Of a stretch of DNA of 64,000 nucleotides, positions 33,236-41,950 are shown piece after piece. The notes beneath the pieces are model-generated. The model ran no database searches. It was given only the letters and a program-made list of their open reading frames with translations, and had not been told where the DNA came from. The DNA is from Kitasatospora sp. MMS16-BH015 (lineage in GTDB: Bacteria; Actinomycetota; Actinomycetes; Streptomycetales; Streptomycetaceae): assembly GCF_002943525.1 (NCBI RefSeq), contig NZ_CP025394.1, positions 8,881,001 to 8,945,000 of the forward strand. Reading direction: 5' to 3'. Each line of letters opens with the position of its first letter. Positions within the stretch are counted from its first letter, which is position 1. The translations under genes were made by a program, and so were the position numbers.

Positions 33236-34605
33236 GCCGACGCCCCTTCCGCTTCCTCCGCCGCGTGCGGGGGCGCCGCCGCCTTCACGCCGGGGCGCCG
33301 GCCGCGCAGCAGCTCGCCGGTCACGAAGGCCGTCACGGCGGCCACGATCAGCAGCGGCGTCGAATCGGCCGCCTCGCCGCCGAGCAGCGCCGCGGCGAGC
33401 ACCGTACTGGTGACGGGCAGTCCGGTGATGGCGGCGCCGGCGGCGGCCAGCCCGGCGGCCAGGCCCGGCTGGATGCCGAAGCCCGGCAGGCCGCCGCAGG
33501 CCACGCCGATGGCGGCGCCGATCAGCACGGCCGGGAAGATCGGGCCACCGCGCAGGCTGCCGAGGGCCACCGACCAGCCGAGGCCCTTGAAGGCCACCAG
33601 CGCGACCAGCGCGCCCACCGACCAGGCGTGCGGATTCGCCGCGAGCGCGCCCAGGGTGGCCTGCCCGGAGAGCGCCGCCTCCTCCGGCGAGCGCCCGGTG
33701 ACCAGCGCGTACGCCGCGATGCAGGCGCCGACGGCCACCGCGCAGAGCACGATCCGCGGGCCCGTGGCCCGGGCACCGGTGAAGGCCGCCACCCGGTGCC
33801 CCACCCGCTGGCCGGTCACCACCACCACGGCGACCAGCACGGCCACCGGCACGCCCCAGAGGAAGTCCCCCGGATCCGGCACCCCGCTCGGCGGCTGGGC
33901 CGGCAGGGCCAGCGCCCCGACCGACAGGCCGGTCCAGTGCCCGAACCCGGTGAAGACCAGGGCCCCGACGCCGCTGGCCAGCAGACAGGGCAGCAGCAGG
34001 ACGGCCAGCTGCGGGCCGCCCAGGCCCGCCGCCTCGATCACCATCACCGCCGCCACGATCGGACTGCCGAAGATGGTGGAGATCGCGGCGGTGGACCCGG
34101 CCATCCCGAGGATCACGCCCAGCTTCGGCTGCGCGGCCCGCTTGGCCGACCGCACGGCCAGCAGCGCCAACCCGCTGCCGATCGCCATCAGCGGGGCCTC
34201 CGGACCGAGCACCGTCCCCAGTGGCAGACAGGCGAGCGCCGCCAGCACCACTCCCGGCACCTCCAGCGGCTGGGTCGGCGGCCCGCCCAGCCCCAGCACG
34301 GGGGTGTGCCCGCCGTGCCCGGGCAACCGGGTGACCACCGGAGCCAGCAGCAGCCCGGCCAGCAGCAGCGCGGGCAGCGGCCACCACCAGGGCGCCCGGT
34401 CGAAGCCGGCCGCATCCGGGAGCGACTCCCAGACCCAGTGCTGGAGTTCGTGCTCCAGCCCGACGAACCCGAAGGCCGCCAAGGACACCGGCGCCCCCAC
34501 CAGCACCGACACCCCGAGCATGCCCAGGTACCCACGGCTGGTCAGCACCCGCCGCAGCTGCCCCGCCTGATCGTCCGCGCCCGCCTGCGGCTGCTGCGCA
34601 CCCAC
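33232..34605 (-). CDS. ClC-family chloride channel/transporter
   Basis: A 457-residue membrane protein. LGTVLGPEAPLMAIGSG carries the GxxGPE-type selectivity motif, and ALGSLRGGPIFPAVLIGAAIG the GxxxP motif of the second half. The gating Glu of the first motif is present. About ten further TMs can be read. The GTG at 34605 with GGTGAGG upstream is chosen; earlier starts give a Gly/Arg-rich leader unlike the family. The cytoplasmic CBS domains of larger ClCs are absent. It forms an operon with the rhomboid-like gene. Confidence 0.9.
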   Translation of the reverse strand: MGAQQPQAGADDQAGQLRRVLTSRGYLGMLGVSVLVGAPVSLAAFGFVGLEHELQHWVWESLPDAAGFDRAPWWWPLPALLLAGLLLAPVVTRLPGHGGHTPVLGLGGPPTQPLEVPGVVLAALACLPLGTVLGPEAPLMAIGSGLALLAVRSAKRAAQPKLGVILGMAGSTAAISTIFGSPIVAAVMVIEAAGLGGPQLAVLLLPCLLASGVGALVFTGFGHWTGLSVGALALPAQPPSGVPDPGDFLWGVPVAVLVAVVVVTGQRVGHRVAAFTGARATGPRIVLCAVAVGACIAAYALVTGRSPEEAALSGQATLGALAANPHAWSVGALVALVAFKGLGWSVALGSLRGGPIFPAVLIGAAIGVACGGLPGFGIQPGLAAGLAAAGAAITGLPVTSTVLAAALLGGEAADSTPLLIVAAVTAFVTGELLRGRRPGVKAAAPPHAAEEAEGASA

Positions 34606-34744
34606 ACCTCGCCCCTCACCCGGCCACCGACCCCTGCCGGGTCTCCCGGCCCGAGTCTTCACCGCCCACGCCCACCCCGCACGGCGGCGCACACCCCGCA
34701 TCACCCGGCCGGGCGAGTCGGGAGCCGCTGCCGGAGAGCGGGGG

Positions 34745-34978
34745 TCAGGAGGCGGTCGGCACGCCGAAGTCGGCGCCGGAGATCTCGGACAGCTCGGCCA
34801 CGATCGCGTTCGGCGGACCACCGAGCGCCGCCAACTCGGCTCGGAGCTCGGCGGCGAGTACCCAGGCCTGCTCGTGGTGCAGGGGTGGCACCCCCTCCGG
34901 CCGACCGGATTCGTGCACGCCCAGCGCCGGGTGCCGGCGGCCGAGGAAGGGCCGCACGCTGGTGCGACCGTGCCTCAT
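34745..34978 (-). CDS. Small protein of unknown function
   Basis: A 77-residue frame with strong GC3 codon use and a protein-like C-terminal half: HEQAWVLAAELRAELAALGG followed by AIVAELSEISGADFGVPTAS. No domain recognised. It has no ribosome site and starts 16 bp from the divergent HAD gene. Its stop lies 139 bp upstream of the chosen ClC start. Confidence 0.55.
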   Translation of the reverse strand: MRHGRTSVRPFLGRRHPALGVHESGRPEGVPPLHHEQAWVLAAELRAELAALGGPPNAIVAELSEISGADFGVPTAS

Positions 34979-34994
34979 ACGGCATGATCATCCG

Positions 34995-35648
34995 GTGATA
35001 GGTCCATCTGAGCGGCTCGGCCGCACCCCCTACGTCCTGTTCGACGTGGACGGCACGCTGATCGACGCGGTGAGCAACCAGCGTCGGGTCTGGGCGGCCT
35101 GGGCCCAGCGGTACGGGTTGGACGGGGCGGCGGTGTACGAGGTGGCGCTGCGGACGCGGCCCGCCGAGACCTTCGCCGAGGTGGCCCCCGGGCGGGATCC
35201 GCAGGAGTGCCTGGCCCTGCTGCACGAGCTCGAGGACGAGGACGTGCGGACCGGGGTCTACTCGGCCTTCGCCGGCGCGGCCGAGTTGCTGCGCGCGCTG
35301 CCGCAGGACACCTGGGCCCTGGTGACCTCGAACTACGAGCACCGCGTGCGCGGGCGGTTCGAGCGGACCGGCCTGCCGGTGCCGGGCCTGATCGTGGACG
35401 CCGCGGCCGTGGTGGAGGGCAAGCCCTCGCCCGTGCCGTACCTGCGGGCGGCCGAGTTGCTCGGTGCGGAGCCGGCCGACTGCCTGGTGATCGAGGACGC
35501 CCCGTCCGGGGTGCGGGCGGGGGCCCGGGCCGGGATGACGGTGTGGAACGTGAACACCGAGGCCCCCGTCGAGGGCTCGCACCGTCACTTCACCACCCTG
35601 GCCGCAGCCGCCCCGCACATCCTCGCCTTCGCCTCCGGACGAGCCTGA
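34995..35648 (+). CDS. HAD-superfamily phosphatase (PGP/GmhB-like)
   Basis: A 217-residue HAD hydrolase with all four motifs: LFDVDGTLID (nucleophile Asp), WALVTSNYE (motif II Ser), GKPSPVPYLRAAELLG (motif III Lys) and LVIEDAPSGVRAG (acidic motif IV). A helical cap lies between motifs I and II. The wording is of the phosphoglycolate-phosphatase/beta-phosphoglucomutase group; the substrate is open. The GTG at 34995 is the best start as the conserved fold begins 15 residues later. Confidence 0.92.
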   Translation: MIGPSERLGRTPYVLFDVDGTLIDAVSNQRRVWAAWAQRYGLDGAAVYEVALRTRPAETFAEVAPGRDPQECLALLHELEDEDVRTGVYSAFAGAAELLRALPQDTWALVTSNYEHRVRGRFERTGLPVPGLIVDAAAVVEGKPSPVPYLRAAELLGAEPADCLVIEDAPSGVRAGARAGMTVWNVNTEAPVEGSHRHFTTLAAAAPHILAFASGRA

Positions 35649-35779
35649 GACGGGCGAAGGACCTGAAGCAGGGGAAGGGGCTGAAGCAGAGGAAGGGGTC
35701 GAAGGGCGACCGGGCCCCGGACACGCCCGGCCACGGCCACCGACGGGCGGCAGGGCCTGACGGGCCGTAGGGTCGGGGG

Positions 35780-37258
35780 ATGGGAGCCGTAGCAGAGTAC
35801 GACCGACGGCTGTTCGGCCGACTGGCCCGCAGCCGACGCGCGGTGCCGGGGCTGCGGCGGCTGAGCCGGGCCGCCGACCACGGGGTGTTGTGGGCGGGGG
35901 TGGCCGGGGCGCTGGCGGTGAGCGGGGACCGGACGGCGCGGCGGGCGGCGCTGCGCGGGATGGGGGCGCTCGGGCTGGCCTCGGCGGCGGCGAACGTGGC
36001 CGCGAAGGCGGCGGTGCGCAGGCCCCGGCCGCTGCTGGACGAGGTGCCGCTGGTGCGGCAGCTGCTCAGGCAGCCGCTGACCTCCTCCTTCCCGTCCGGG
36101 CACGCGGCCTCGGCGGCGGCCTTCGCGACCGGGGTGGCGATCGAATCCCCGGTGCTCGGGCTGCTGGTCGCGCCGGTGGCGGCGGCCGTGGCGGCCTCCC
36201 GGGTGTACGTCGGCGTGCACTACCCGAGCGACGTGCTGGCCGGCGCCGCGCTCGGCGGCGGCCTGGCGCTGCTCACCCTGCGCTGGTGGCCGCGCCGCTC
36301 GGACGCCCCGGCGGCCGTCGCCCCGCCGGGCCTCGCGGCGCCCGCGCTGCCCGGCGGCCGGGGCCTGACCGTGGTGGTCAACCCGCACTCGGGCCAGAAC
36401 GGCCTGCCCGCCCCCGTCCAGCCCGAACCGGTGGCCGACCAGCTGCGCGAACTGCTGCCGGAGGCCGAGATCCTGGTCGCCGGGCCCGAGGAGGACTTGG
36501 CCGACCTGGTGAAACGGGCCGTCGAGCAGGCCCGCGGGGCGGGCGGCGCGCTCGGCGTCTGCGGCGGCGACGGCACGGTCAACCTGGCCGCGACCGCCGC
36601 CCACCGCGCCGAGCTGCCGCTCGCGGTCTTCCCCGGCGGCACGCTCAACCACTTCGCCGCCGACCTCGGCGTGCCCGACCTGCGGGCCGCCGCCGAGGCG
36701 GTGGAGAGCGGCAGCGCCGTCGGGGTCGACCTCGCGATGGCCAACGATGGCGAGGAGCGGGCGTACTTCCTCAACACCTTCAGCATCGGGATCTACCCGG
36801 AGCTGGTCCGGGTCCGCGAACGGCACGAGAAGCGGCTCGGCAAGTGGCCCGCGCTCGCGCTGGCGCTGGCCGAGGTGCTGCGCAGCGCCGAGCCGACCCA
36901 CCTGAGCGTCTCCGGGGTGCCGCGCACGCTCTGGCTGCTGTTCGCGGGCAACGGCCGGTACGAGCCCGCCGGGTTCGCGCCGACCCACCGGGGCAGCCTG
37001 GCCGACGGCCGGCTGGACATCCGCGCGGTGGACGGCAGCGCTCCGTTCGCCCGGACCAGGCTGCTGGCCGCCTTCCTGACCGGCACCCTCGGCACCAGCC
37101 GGGTCTACCGCGAGGCCCGGCTGACCACCCTCGACCTCACCGACCTGCGCGGAGTCACCGACTTCTCGGTGGACGGCGAGGTGCGGCCGGCGCCGGAGCG
37201 GCTCCGGCTTACGAAGCCGGGCCGCCCCCTCACCGTCTACCGGCCGAGCGTGGAGTGA
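35780..37258 (+). CDS. PAP2 phosphatase-diacylglycerol kinase fusion
   Basis: A 492-residue two-domain protein. Residues 1-175 are a membrane PAP2 phosphatase with KAAVRRPRP, SFPSGHAAS and SRVYVGVHYPSDVLAG (the three acid-phosphatase motifs). Residues 190-492 are a DAGK/sphingosine-kinase-like catalytic domain: VVVNPHSGQNG, VCGGDGTVNLAATA and FPGGTLNHFAADLG. Such fusions are common in actinobacteria and probably interconvert lipid phosphates at the membrane. The 130 bp upstream contain a purine-rich degenerate repeat (GAAGGGG/CTGAAG blocks). It converges on the P450 gene with only 6 bp between stops. Confidence 0.93.
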   Translation: MGAVAEYDRRLFGRLARSRRAVPGLRRLSRAADHGVLWAGVAGALAVSGDRTARRAALRGMGALGLASAAANVAAKAAVRRPRPLLDEVPLVRQLLRQPLTSSFPSGHAASAAAFATGVAIESPVLGLLVAPVAAAVAASRVYVGVHYPSDVLAGAALGGGLALLTLRWWPRRSDAPAAVAPPGLAAPALPGGRGLTVVVNPHSGQNGLPAPVQPEPVADQLRELLPEAEILVAGPEEDLADLVKRAVEQARGAGGALGVCGGDGTVNLAATAAHRAELPLAVFPGGTLNHFAADLGVPDLRAAAEAVESGSAVGVDLAMANDGEERAYFLNTFSIGIYPELVRVRERHEKRLGKWPALALALAEVLRSAEPTHLSVSGVPRTLWLLFAGNGRYEPAGFAPTHRGSLADGRLDIRAVDGSAPFARTRLLAAFLTGTLGTSRVYREARLTTLDLTDLRGVTDFSVDGEVRPAPERLRLTKPGRPLTVYRPSVE

Positions 37259-37264
37259 GCGGGC

Positions 37265-38512
37265 TCAGTCCCGGTGCAGCCGGACCGGCAGGCTCTGGTG
37301 CCCGTTGGCGATGAACGAGGCCAGCGGCTTCAACTCCTCGCCAGGGACGGCCAGTACGATCTCCGGGAAGCGCTCGAAGAGGGTCTGGAGCGCCAACCGG
37401 GCCTCGATCCGGGCGAGTTCGGCACCCAGGCAGAAGTGCGTGCCGTAGCCGAAGGAGACGTGGTCGGCCCGGGTCTGACGGCTCGGGTCGAAGACCGCCG
37501 CGTCCGTGCCGTGCACCTGCGGATCGCGCCCGGCCGCCGCGAAGTTGACCAGGATCGCCTCGCCCTGCTCGAAGACCGCACCGGTGGCCTCGTCGTGGAT
37601 CCGCTCCACGGCGAAGCGCATCGGGATGTTGGCGATCGGCCCCTGCTGGCGCAGGGTCTCCTCGACCACGTCCGCCCAGGCCACCTCGCCGGACCGGACC
37701 TTGGCCAGCTGCTCCGGGTGGGTCAGCAGGTTGACCACCGCGTGGTCGATCAGGTTGACCGTGGTCTCGTGCCCGGCGCCGATCAACAGCATAATGCTGT
37801 CGAGGAGTTCGCGCTCCTCCAGCCGGGAGCCGGTCTCGTCGTCGTGCGCCTCGATCAGGCCGGTGGTCACGTCGTCGCCGGGGTGCTCGCGCTTGGCGGC
37901 GACCAGGGCGCCGATCTGCTCGTAGAAGGCGACGGCGTGCCGGGCGGCCTCCTCCTCGGAGAGGTCGGTGGCGAAGACCCCGGTGATGGTGTCGCGGAAG
38001 GAGTCGTGCATCTCCTCGGGCACGCCGAGCATCCGGTTGACCACCAGCAGCGGCAGCCGCCAGGCGAAGTGGGCCCGCAGGTCGACCACCTCGTCCGGGT
38101 GCTTCTCCAGCTCGTCGAGGAGCTGACCGATCAGGCGCTCGATCTCGGGCACCAGGGCACGTGCCCGGCGGGCGCTGAAGGCGGCGGCGATCAGGCGGCG
38201 CAGGCGGGTGTGCTCGGAGCCGTAGGCGGTGAGGGCGTTGCGCACGTCCACCCAGATCCGCAGCGGCCAGCCCTCGGGCATCTCCTGGTTGACGTAGGCG
38301 GGCCAGTGCCGGTGGGCGTCCTTGGAGACCCGGGGGTCGGTGAGCAGCCGCTTGACGAGTCCGGCGTCGATGACGTTCCAGGCGAGGACGCCGCCGGGCA
38401 GCTCGACCCGGACGGCGGGGCCCAGCTCGCGGAGGCGGGCGGCCTCGCCGTGCAGATCCCGGGCCTCCGGGTCGAGTCGGAAGGGACAGCCGGTGGCGGT
38501 CGACGTGTTCAA
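37265..38512 (-). CDS. Cytochrome P450 (CYP107-like)
   Basis: A 415-residue P450. I-helix GAGHETTVNLIDHAVV, K-helix EETLRQ (ExxR) and heme loop FGYGTHFCLGAELARIEARLAL are intact. The wording is closest to CYP107-type enzymes. The start is a TTG at 38512: it follows GGGGGAAG at short spacing, and no ATG or GTG fits the conserved N terminus (TATGCPFRLDPEARDLHGE). No ferredoxin gene is adjacent, in contrast to the first P450. Divergent sequence and no clustered biosynthetic genes leave its substrate open. Confidence 0.9.
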   Translation of the reverse strand: MNTSTATGCPFRLDPEARDLHGEAARLRELGPAVRVELPGGVLAWNVIDAGLVKRLLTDPRVSKDAHRHWPAYVNQEMPEGWPLRIWVDVRNALTAYGSEHTRLRRLIAAAFSARRARALVPEIERLIGQLLDELEKHPDEVVDLRAHFAWRLPLLVVNRMLGVPEEMHDSFRDTITGVFATDLSEEEAARHAVAFYEQIGALVAAKREHPGDDVTTGLIEAHDDETGSRLEERELLDSIMLLIGAGHETTVNLIDHAVVNLLTHPEQLAKVRSGEVAWADVVEETLRQQGPIANIPMRFAVERIHDEATGAVFEQGEAILVNFAAAGRDPQVHGTDAAVFDPSRQTRADHVSFGYGTHFCLGAELARIEARLALQTLFERFPEIVLAVPGEELKPLASFIANGHQSLPVRLHRD

Positions 38513-38669
38513 GGTACTTCCCCCTGTGCAAGTGTGCGGCGGGCGACTAGCAGAGAGCTACCCGCTGAGAGCACGACGGTAGACGGTCGGTATACGACTT
38601 CGCCACCTCTGGGGCAGTCCGAGGTGCGAGAACGGGCACTATGTCAGATTGGTGCCGGTCCGGATCGTG

Positions 38670-38705
38670 GACAGGTCCCCTGGTCGGCAGTTCAGGGGAC
38701 CTGTC
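38670..38705 (-). terminator. Terminator after the MocA gene
   Basis: Perfect 13-bp arms (38670-38682 and 38693-38705, CAGGGGACCTGTC and its complement) with a 10-nt loop, 43 bp beyond the MocA stop on the minus strand. Confidence 0.75.
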
Positions 38706-38747
38706 GGTTCGGTGACGCTCCGTCGGGTCCGAGCGGGCCCGTGGGGC

Positions 38748-39881
38748 TCAGCCCTGGAGCGGTACGGCCGCCGGCCGGGCGCAGCTGCTCGCCACGGTCA
38801 CGGCGCGGCCGGTGGCGGCGGCGGTCAGCAGGCTCTCCATGGTGTCGAGCACGTGGTAGGCGAGCTCGCCGCCCGCCCGGTGCGGCTCGCCGGCCGCCAG
38901 CGCCTCGGCGAGGTCGAGCAGGCCGCAGCCGCGCCCGGCTCCCCGGTGGCCGGCCAGCACGGGGACGCTCTCCCAGCCGGGCTCGCCCGCGCGGCGCAGC
39001 CCGACCGGGCCCTCGAAGTCGTTCGGGTCGGGCACCGAGAGGGAGCCCGCGCTGCCGTAGAGCTCGATGTGCGGCAGCCGGCCGCCCCACACGTCGAAGC
39101 TCATCAGCAGGGTGGAGAGCGCGCCGCTCTCGTGCTCCAGCACCCCGGTGACGTGGGTGTCCACCTCGACCGGGAAGGTGGTGCCGGCGCGCGGGCCGGT
39201 GGCGATCGTCCGCCGCTCGGTCGGCCGGGCGGCCAGGCCGGTGACCCGGCGGACCGGGCCGAGCAGGGTGACCAGGGCGGTCAGGTGGTACGGGCCCATG
39301 TCGAAGAGCGGTCCGCCGCCGGGCCGGTAGTAGAACTCCGGGTCCGGGTGCCAGAGTTCGTGGCCGGGGGTGACCATGAAGGCGGTGGCGGCCACCGGCC
39401 GGCCGATCGCGCCGGAGTCGAGCACGGCCCGGGCCGTCTGCAGGCCGGTGCCGAGCACGGTGTCGGGCGCGCAGCCGACCCGCAGGCCCGCCCGTTCGGC
39501 GGCGGTGAGCAGCCGGCGGGCCTCGGCGGTGGTGGCGGCGAGCGGCTTCTCGCCGTAGACGTGCTTGCCGCCGGCGATCGCGGCCAGCGCCACCTCGGCG
39601 TGCGCGGCCGGCACGGTCAGGTTGAGCACCAGGTCGACGTCCTCGGCCGCGCAGGCCTCGGCGGGCGTCTCGGCCCGCGCCCCGGGCAGCTCGGCCACCG
39701 CCTGCCGGGCCCGGCCCCGGTCCAGGTCGGCCACGGCCACCACCCGCACCTCGGGCCGCCCGCGCAGCGTGCGCAGGTAGGCACCGCTGATCTTCCCGGC
39801 CCCGACCACGGCCACCCGGAGCGGGCCCCGGTCTGCCGCCATGGCGAGCCGCCCCCGGCCTGTCGTCGGCTGCCCGGTCAT
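38748..39881 (-). CDS. Gfo/Idh/MocA-family oxidoreductase (ThuB-like)
   Basis: A 377-residue NAD(P)-dependent sugar dehydrogenase. VAVVGAGKISGAYLRTL is the Rossmann motif, HVYGEKPLAATTAEA has the EKP dinucleotide/catalytic segment, and GPLFDMGPYHLTALVTLLG is the substrate-domain motif of the family. The ATG at 39881 overlaps the ThuA stop as ATGA, so it is coupled to the upstream gene. Paired with ThuA, it recalls the ThuAB system that handles disaccharide oxidation, but a trehalose role is only an inference. A terminator follows. Confidence 0.9.
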   Translation of the reverse strand: MTGQPTTGRGRLAMAADRGPLRVAVVGAGKISGAYLRTLRGRPEVRVVAVADLDRGRARQAVAELPGARAETPAEACAAEDVDLVLNLTVPAAHAEVALAAIAGGKHVYGEKPLAATTAEARRLLTAAERAGLRVGCAPDTVLGTGLQTARAVLDSGAIGRPVAATAFMVTPGHELWHPDPEFYYRPGGGPLFDMGPYHLTALVTLLGPVRRVTGLAARPTERRTIATGPRAGTTFPVEVDTHVTGVLEHESGALSTLLMSFDVWGGRLPHIELYGSAGSLSVPDPNDFEGPVGLRRAGEPGWESVPVLAGHRGAGRGCGLLDLAEALAAGEPHRAGGELAYHVLDTMESLLTAAATGRAVTVASSCARPAAVPLQG

Positions 39882-40540
39882 CGGGTCGCCCACACCAGCC
39901 CCTGGCGGATCGTGGTGGCCACCTCGGGCACCACCAGGTCGGCCGGCCGGTGGCCGATGGTGGTGACGAACACCCTCCCGGCACCCCAGGTCTGGGTCCA
40001 GGTGACCGGGACGAGGGCGCCCGCGAGGGCGGGTTGGTCCGGGTCGGCGGTGAACTCGCTGACGGCCAGCACCTCGATGCCGGGCGCGAGGTGGACGTAG
40101 TACTGCTCGGTGGTCACCCGGTAGGGCCCGATCCCGGCGGTGGCCGGGTGGACGGCCCCGGCGGGGGTGGGCCGCACCTCGTAGGTGACGAACTCCGCTG
40201 GGTGGTAGACGAATTGTCCACCCGTCATGAGCTGGTAGTCGGTGTCCTCACGGAAGGCGTCGACGATCCCGCCGTGCCAGCCGGCGAAGCCGGTGCCCCG
40301 GCGGACGGCCGTGCGCAGGCCCGCCGACTGGCCGTCGGTGAGCCGCCCCATCGTCCAGCACTGCACCACGAGGTCGGTGGCCTCGAGGAGTTCGGTGTCG
40401 AGGTAGCTGTCCAGGCTCCCCGACACGGTCACGTCGTACCCGGCCCCGCCCAGCAGTTCGGCGCACCACTCGGCGGCGGCGACGGGGGAGTGCCCCTCCC
40501 AGCCACCACGCACGATCAGCGCCCTCGGACCCCTCGCCAT
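39878..40540 (-). CDS. ThuA-domain protein
   Basis: A 220-residue protein of the ThuA (glutamine-amidotransferase-like) fold: ALIVRGGWEGHSP at the N terminus, VQCWTMGRLTDGQ, then GTGFAGWHGGIVDAF (the GWHGG block typical of ThuA) and TQTWGAGRVFVTTIGHRPAD. The amidotransferase Cys is absent, as is usual in this family. The ATG at 40540 has GGAGGCG upstream. First gene of a two-gene operon with the MocA dehydrogenase. Confidence 0.9.
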   Translation of the reverse strand: MARGPRALIVRGGWEGHSPVAAAEWCAELLGGAGYDVTVSGSLDSYLDTELLEATDLVVQCWTMGRLTDGQSAGLRTAVRRGTGFAGWHGGIVDAFREDTDYQLMTGGQFVYHPAEFVTYEVRPTPAGAVHPATAGIGPYRVTTEQYYVHLAPGIEVLAVSEFTADPDQPALAGALVPVTWTQTWGAGRVFVTTIGHRPADLVVPEVATTIRQGLVWATR

Positions 40541-40617
40541 CCACGCCTCCGCCCTCGCAGCCGTCCCCCGGCCGCGCCCGCCGCACCTCAGGGGCTACCG
40601 TAGCAGTATGTGCAATG

Positions 40618-41274
40618 TCACACATCACAAATGCCGGGGTCGGCCGAACCGAACCGCCGGTGGGACTCCTGGGCCTGGGCGAGACGCCGCAGGCTGAGCA
40701 GCACCGGCTCGTACAGCACGGTGAGCGCCACGGCGGCCTCCACCTTCTCCAGGGGCGAGTCGTACGGGTCGAGCGAGTCGAGGTCGTGCTCGGCCAGCCG
40801 GACGGCGGCCCGGGCGTAGGGCAGCAGGTGGGCGAGGTCGTGCGGGTAGCCGAGCCGGGCCAGGGTGGCCAGGGCGGCCAGCAGATTCCGGTAGGCCGAG
40901 GGTGGCAGAGCCTCCTTGTGCCAGCCCAACTGCCCGACCAAAAGCTGGAGTTCGACCTCGGCCCGGGCCACGTCCGGATCGTCGGCGGCCGGCTCGGGGC
41001 CGGGCGGCAGGGCGCCCATGGCCAGGCCGAGCCGGCTGTTCTGGTCGAGCTCCTCGTTCTGGAGGGCGGTGATCACCTCGCGGGCGGTGGCCACCGGCAT
41101 CCGCCCGATCTGGATCAGGGCCCGGATCAGCCGCAGGCGCCGCAGGTGCTCCTCGCCGTACTCAGCCTGACGGGTGCTCACCAGCGCCCCCGGCTGCAGC
41201 AGTTGCTCGCGCAGGTAGTACTTGATGGTCGCGGGGGAGACCCCGCTGCGCTCGCTCAGTTCGGCCAGTCGCAT
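40618..41274 (-). CDS. MerR-family transcriptional regulator
   Basis: A 218-residue regulator. The N-terminal MerR HTH is MRLAELSERSGVSPATIKYY, LREQLLQPG and AEYGEEHLRRLRLIRALIQI; then a coiled coil; then a long helical C-terminal domain of about 110 residues without a Cys/His metal site, so a small-molecule ligand is more likely than a metal. The ATG at 41274 fits the canonical MerR start and has AAAGG 10 nt upstream; another ATG exists at 41292. Divergent from the DUF4188 gene, its probable target. Confidence 0.9.
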   Translation of the reverse strand: MRLAELSERSGVSPATIKYYLREQLLQPGALVSTRQAEYGEEHLRRLRLIRALIQIGRMPVATAREVITALQNEELDQNSRLGLAMGALPPGPEPAADDPDVARAEVELQLLVGQLGWHKEALPPSAYRNLLAALATLARLGYPHDLAHLLPYARAAVRLAEHDLDSLDPYDSPLEKVEAAVALTVLYEPVLLSLRRLAQAQESHRRFGSADPGICDV

Positions 41275-41294
41275 TCCTCTTGCGCCTTTCATTG

Positions 41295-41309
41295 GATAGC
41301 GGCACTATC
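41295..41309. promoter_or_regulatory. Dyad between MerR and DUF4188 genes
   Basis: GATAG and CTATC are perfect 5-bp arms around CGGCA. TATCTT (plus strand, 41306-41311) and TAAGAT (minus strand, 41312-41307) -10-like hexamers overlap its edge, so one site could control both directions. Confidence 0.5.
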
Positions 41310-41381
41310 TTACTGACGGGAGCGGCGGGCGGCGAGCGCGCCCCCGCTCGGAGCACGCCACACCTCCACGGGGAGAGCGCC

Positions 41382-41882
41382 ATGGCGACACTGATACCCG
41401 GACGCGTCACCGCCGCCCACGAGGGCGACATCGTCGTGTTCCACATCGGCATGCGGTTCAACAACTTCCGTGCGGTGCGCAGCTGGTGGCCGGTCTTCAC
41501 CGCCATGCCGCGGATGCTCGCCGAGCTGGAGAAGCACCCGGCGGCCGGAATGCTCGGCTACCGCACCCAGCTCAGCCCGCCGCGCGGCCTGGAGATCGTC
41601 CAGTACTGGGAGTCCCGGGAGAAGCTGCTGGCCTTCGCGGCCGCCACCGACCGCACGCACCGCCCGGCCTGGGCTGCCTTCAACCGGGCCGTCCACCAGG
41701 GTCACGGCAAGGTCGGCATCTACCACGAGACCTTCCTGGTCCCGGCCGGCAACTTCGAGACCATCTACTACGAGATGCCCGCCCACGGCCTGGCCGCCGC
41801 CACCGGCCACCTCCCGGTGGGCCGGCGCGGCGAGTCGGCGGCCGAGCGGCTGGACCGCCGGGAGGAGCAGCGGGCGAGCTGA
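41382..41882 (+). CDS. DUF4188 (monooxygenase-like) protein
   Basis: A 166-residue protein with the DUF4188 features: GDIVVFHIGMRFNNFRAVRS, WWPVFTAMPRMLAELEKHP, GLEIVQYWESREKLLAFAAA and VGIYHETFLVPAGNFETIYY. It is a dimeric alpha-beta-barrel relative, often called monooxygenase, with no proven reaction. The ATG at 41382 has GGGGAG upstream. The pair with a divergent MerR regulator suggests induction by a small molecule. A strong terminator follows. Confidence 0.88.
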   Translation: MATLIPGRVTAAHEGDIVVFHIGMRFNNFRAVRSWWPVFTAMPRMLAELEKHPAAGMLGYRTQLSPPRGLEIVQYWESREKLLAFAAATDRTHRPAWAAFNRAVHQGHGKVGIYHETFLVPAGNFETIYYEMPAHGLAAATGHLPVGRRGESAAERLDRREEQRAS

Positions 41883-41903
41883 CGGGGGTGCCCACCCGCT
41901 ACC

Positions 41904-41940
41904 GGGGACGCCCTCGGGGCTCCGAGGACGTCCCCCTTTT
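41904..41940 (+). terminator. Terminator with T run after the DUF4188 gene
   Basis: Fourteen-bp arms with one mismatch (41904-41917 and 41922-41935), a GGCT loop, then CCTTTT. It is the most classical intrinsic terminator in the window, between convergent genes. Confidence 0.85.
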
Positions 41941-41950
41941 CGCTGGATGC

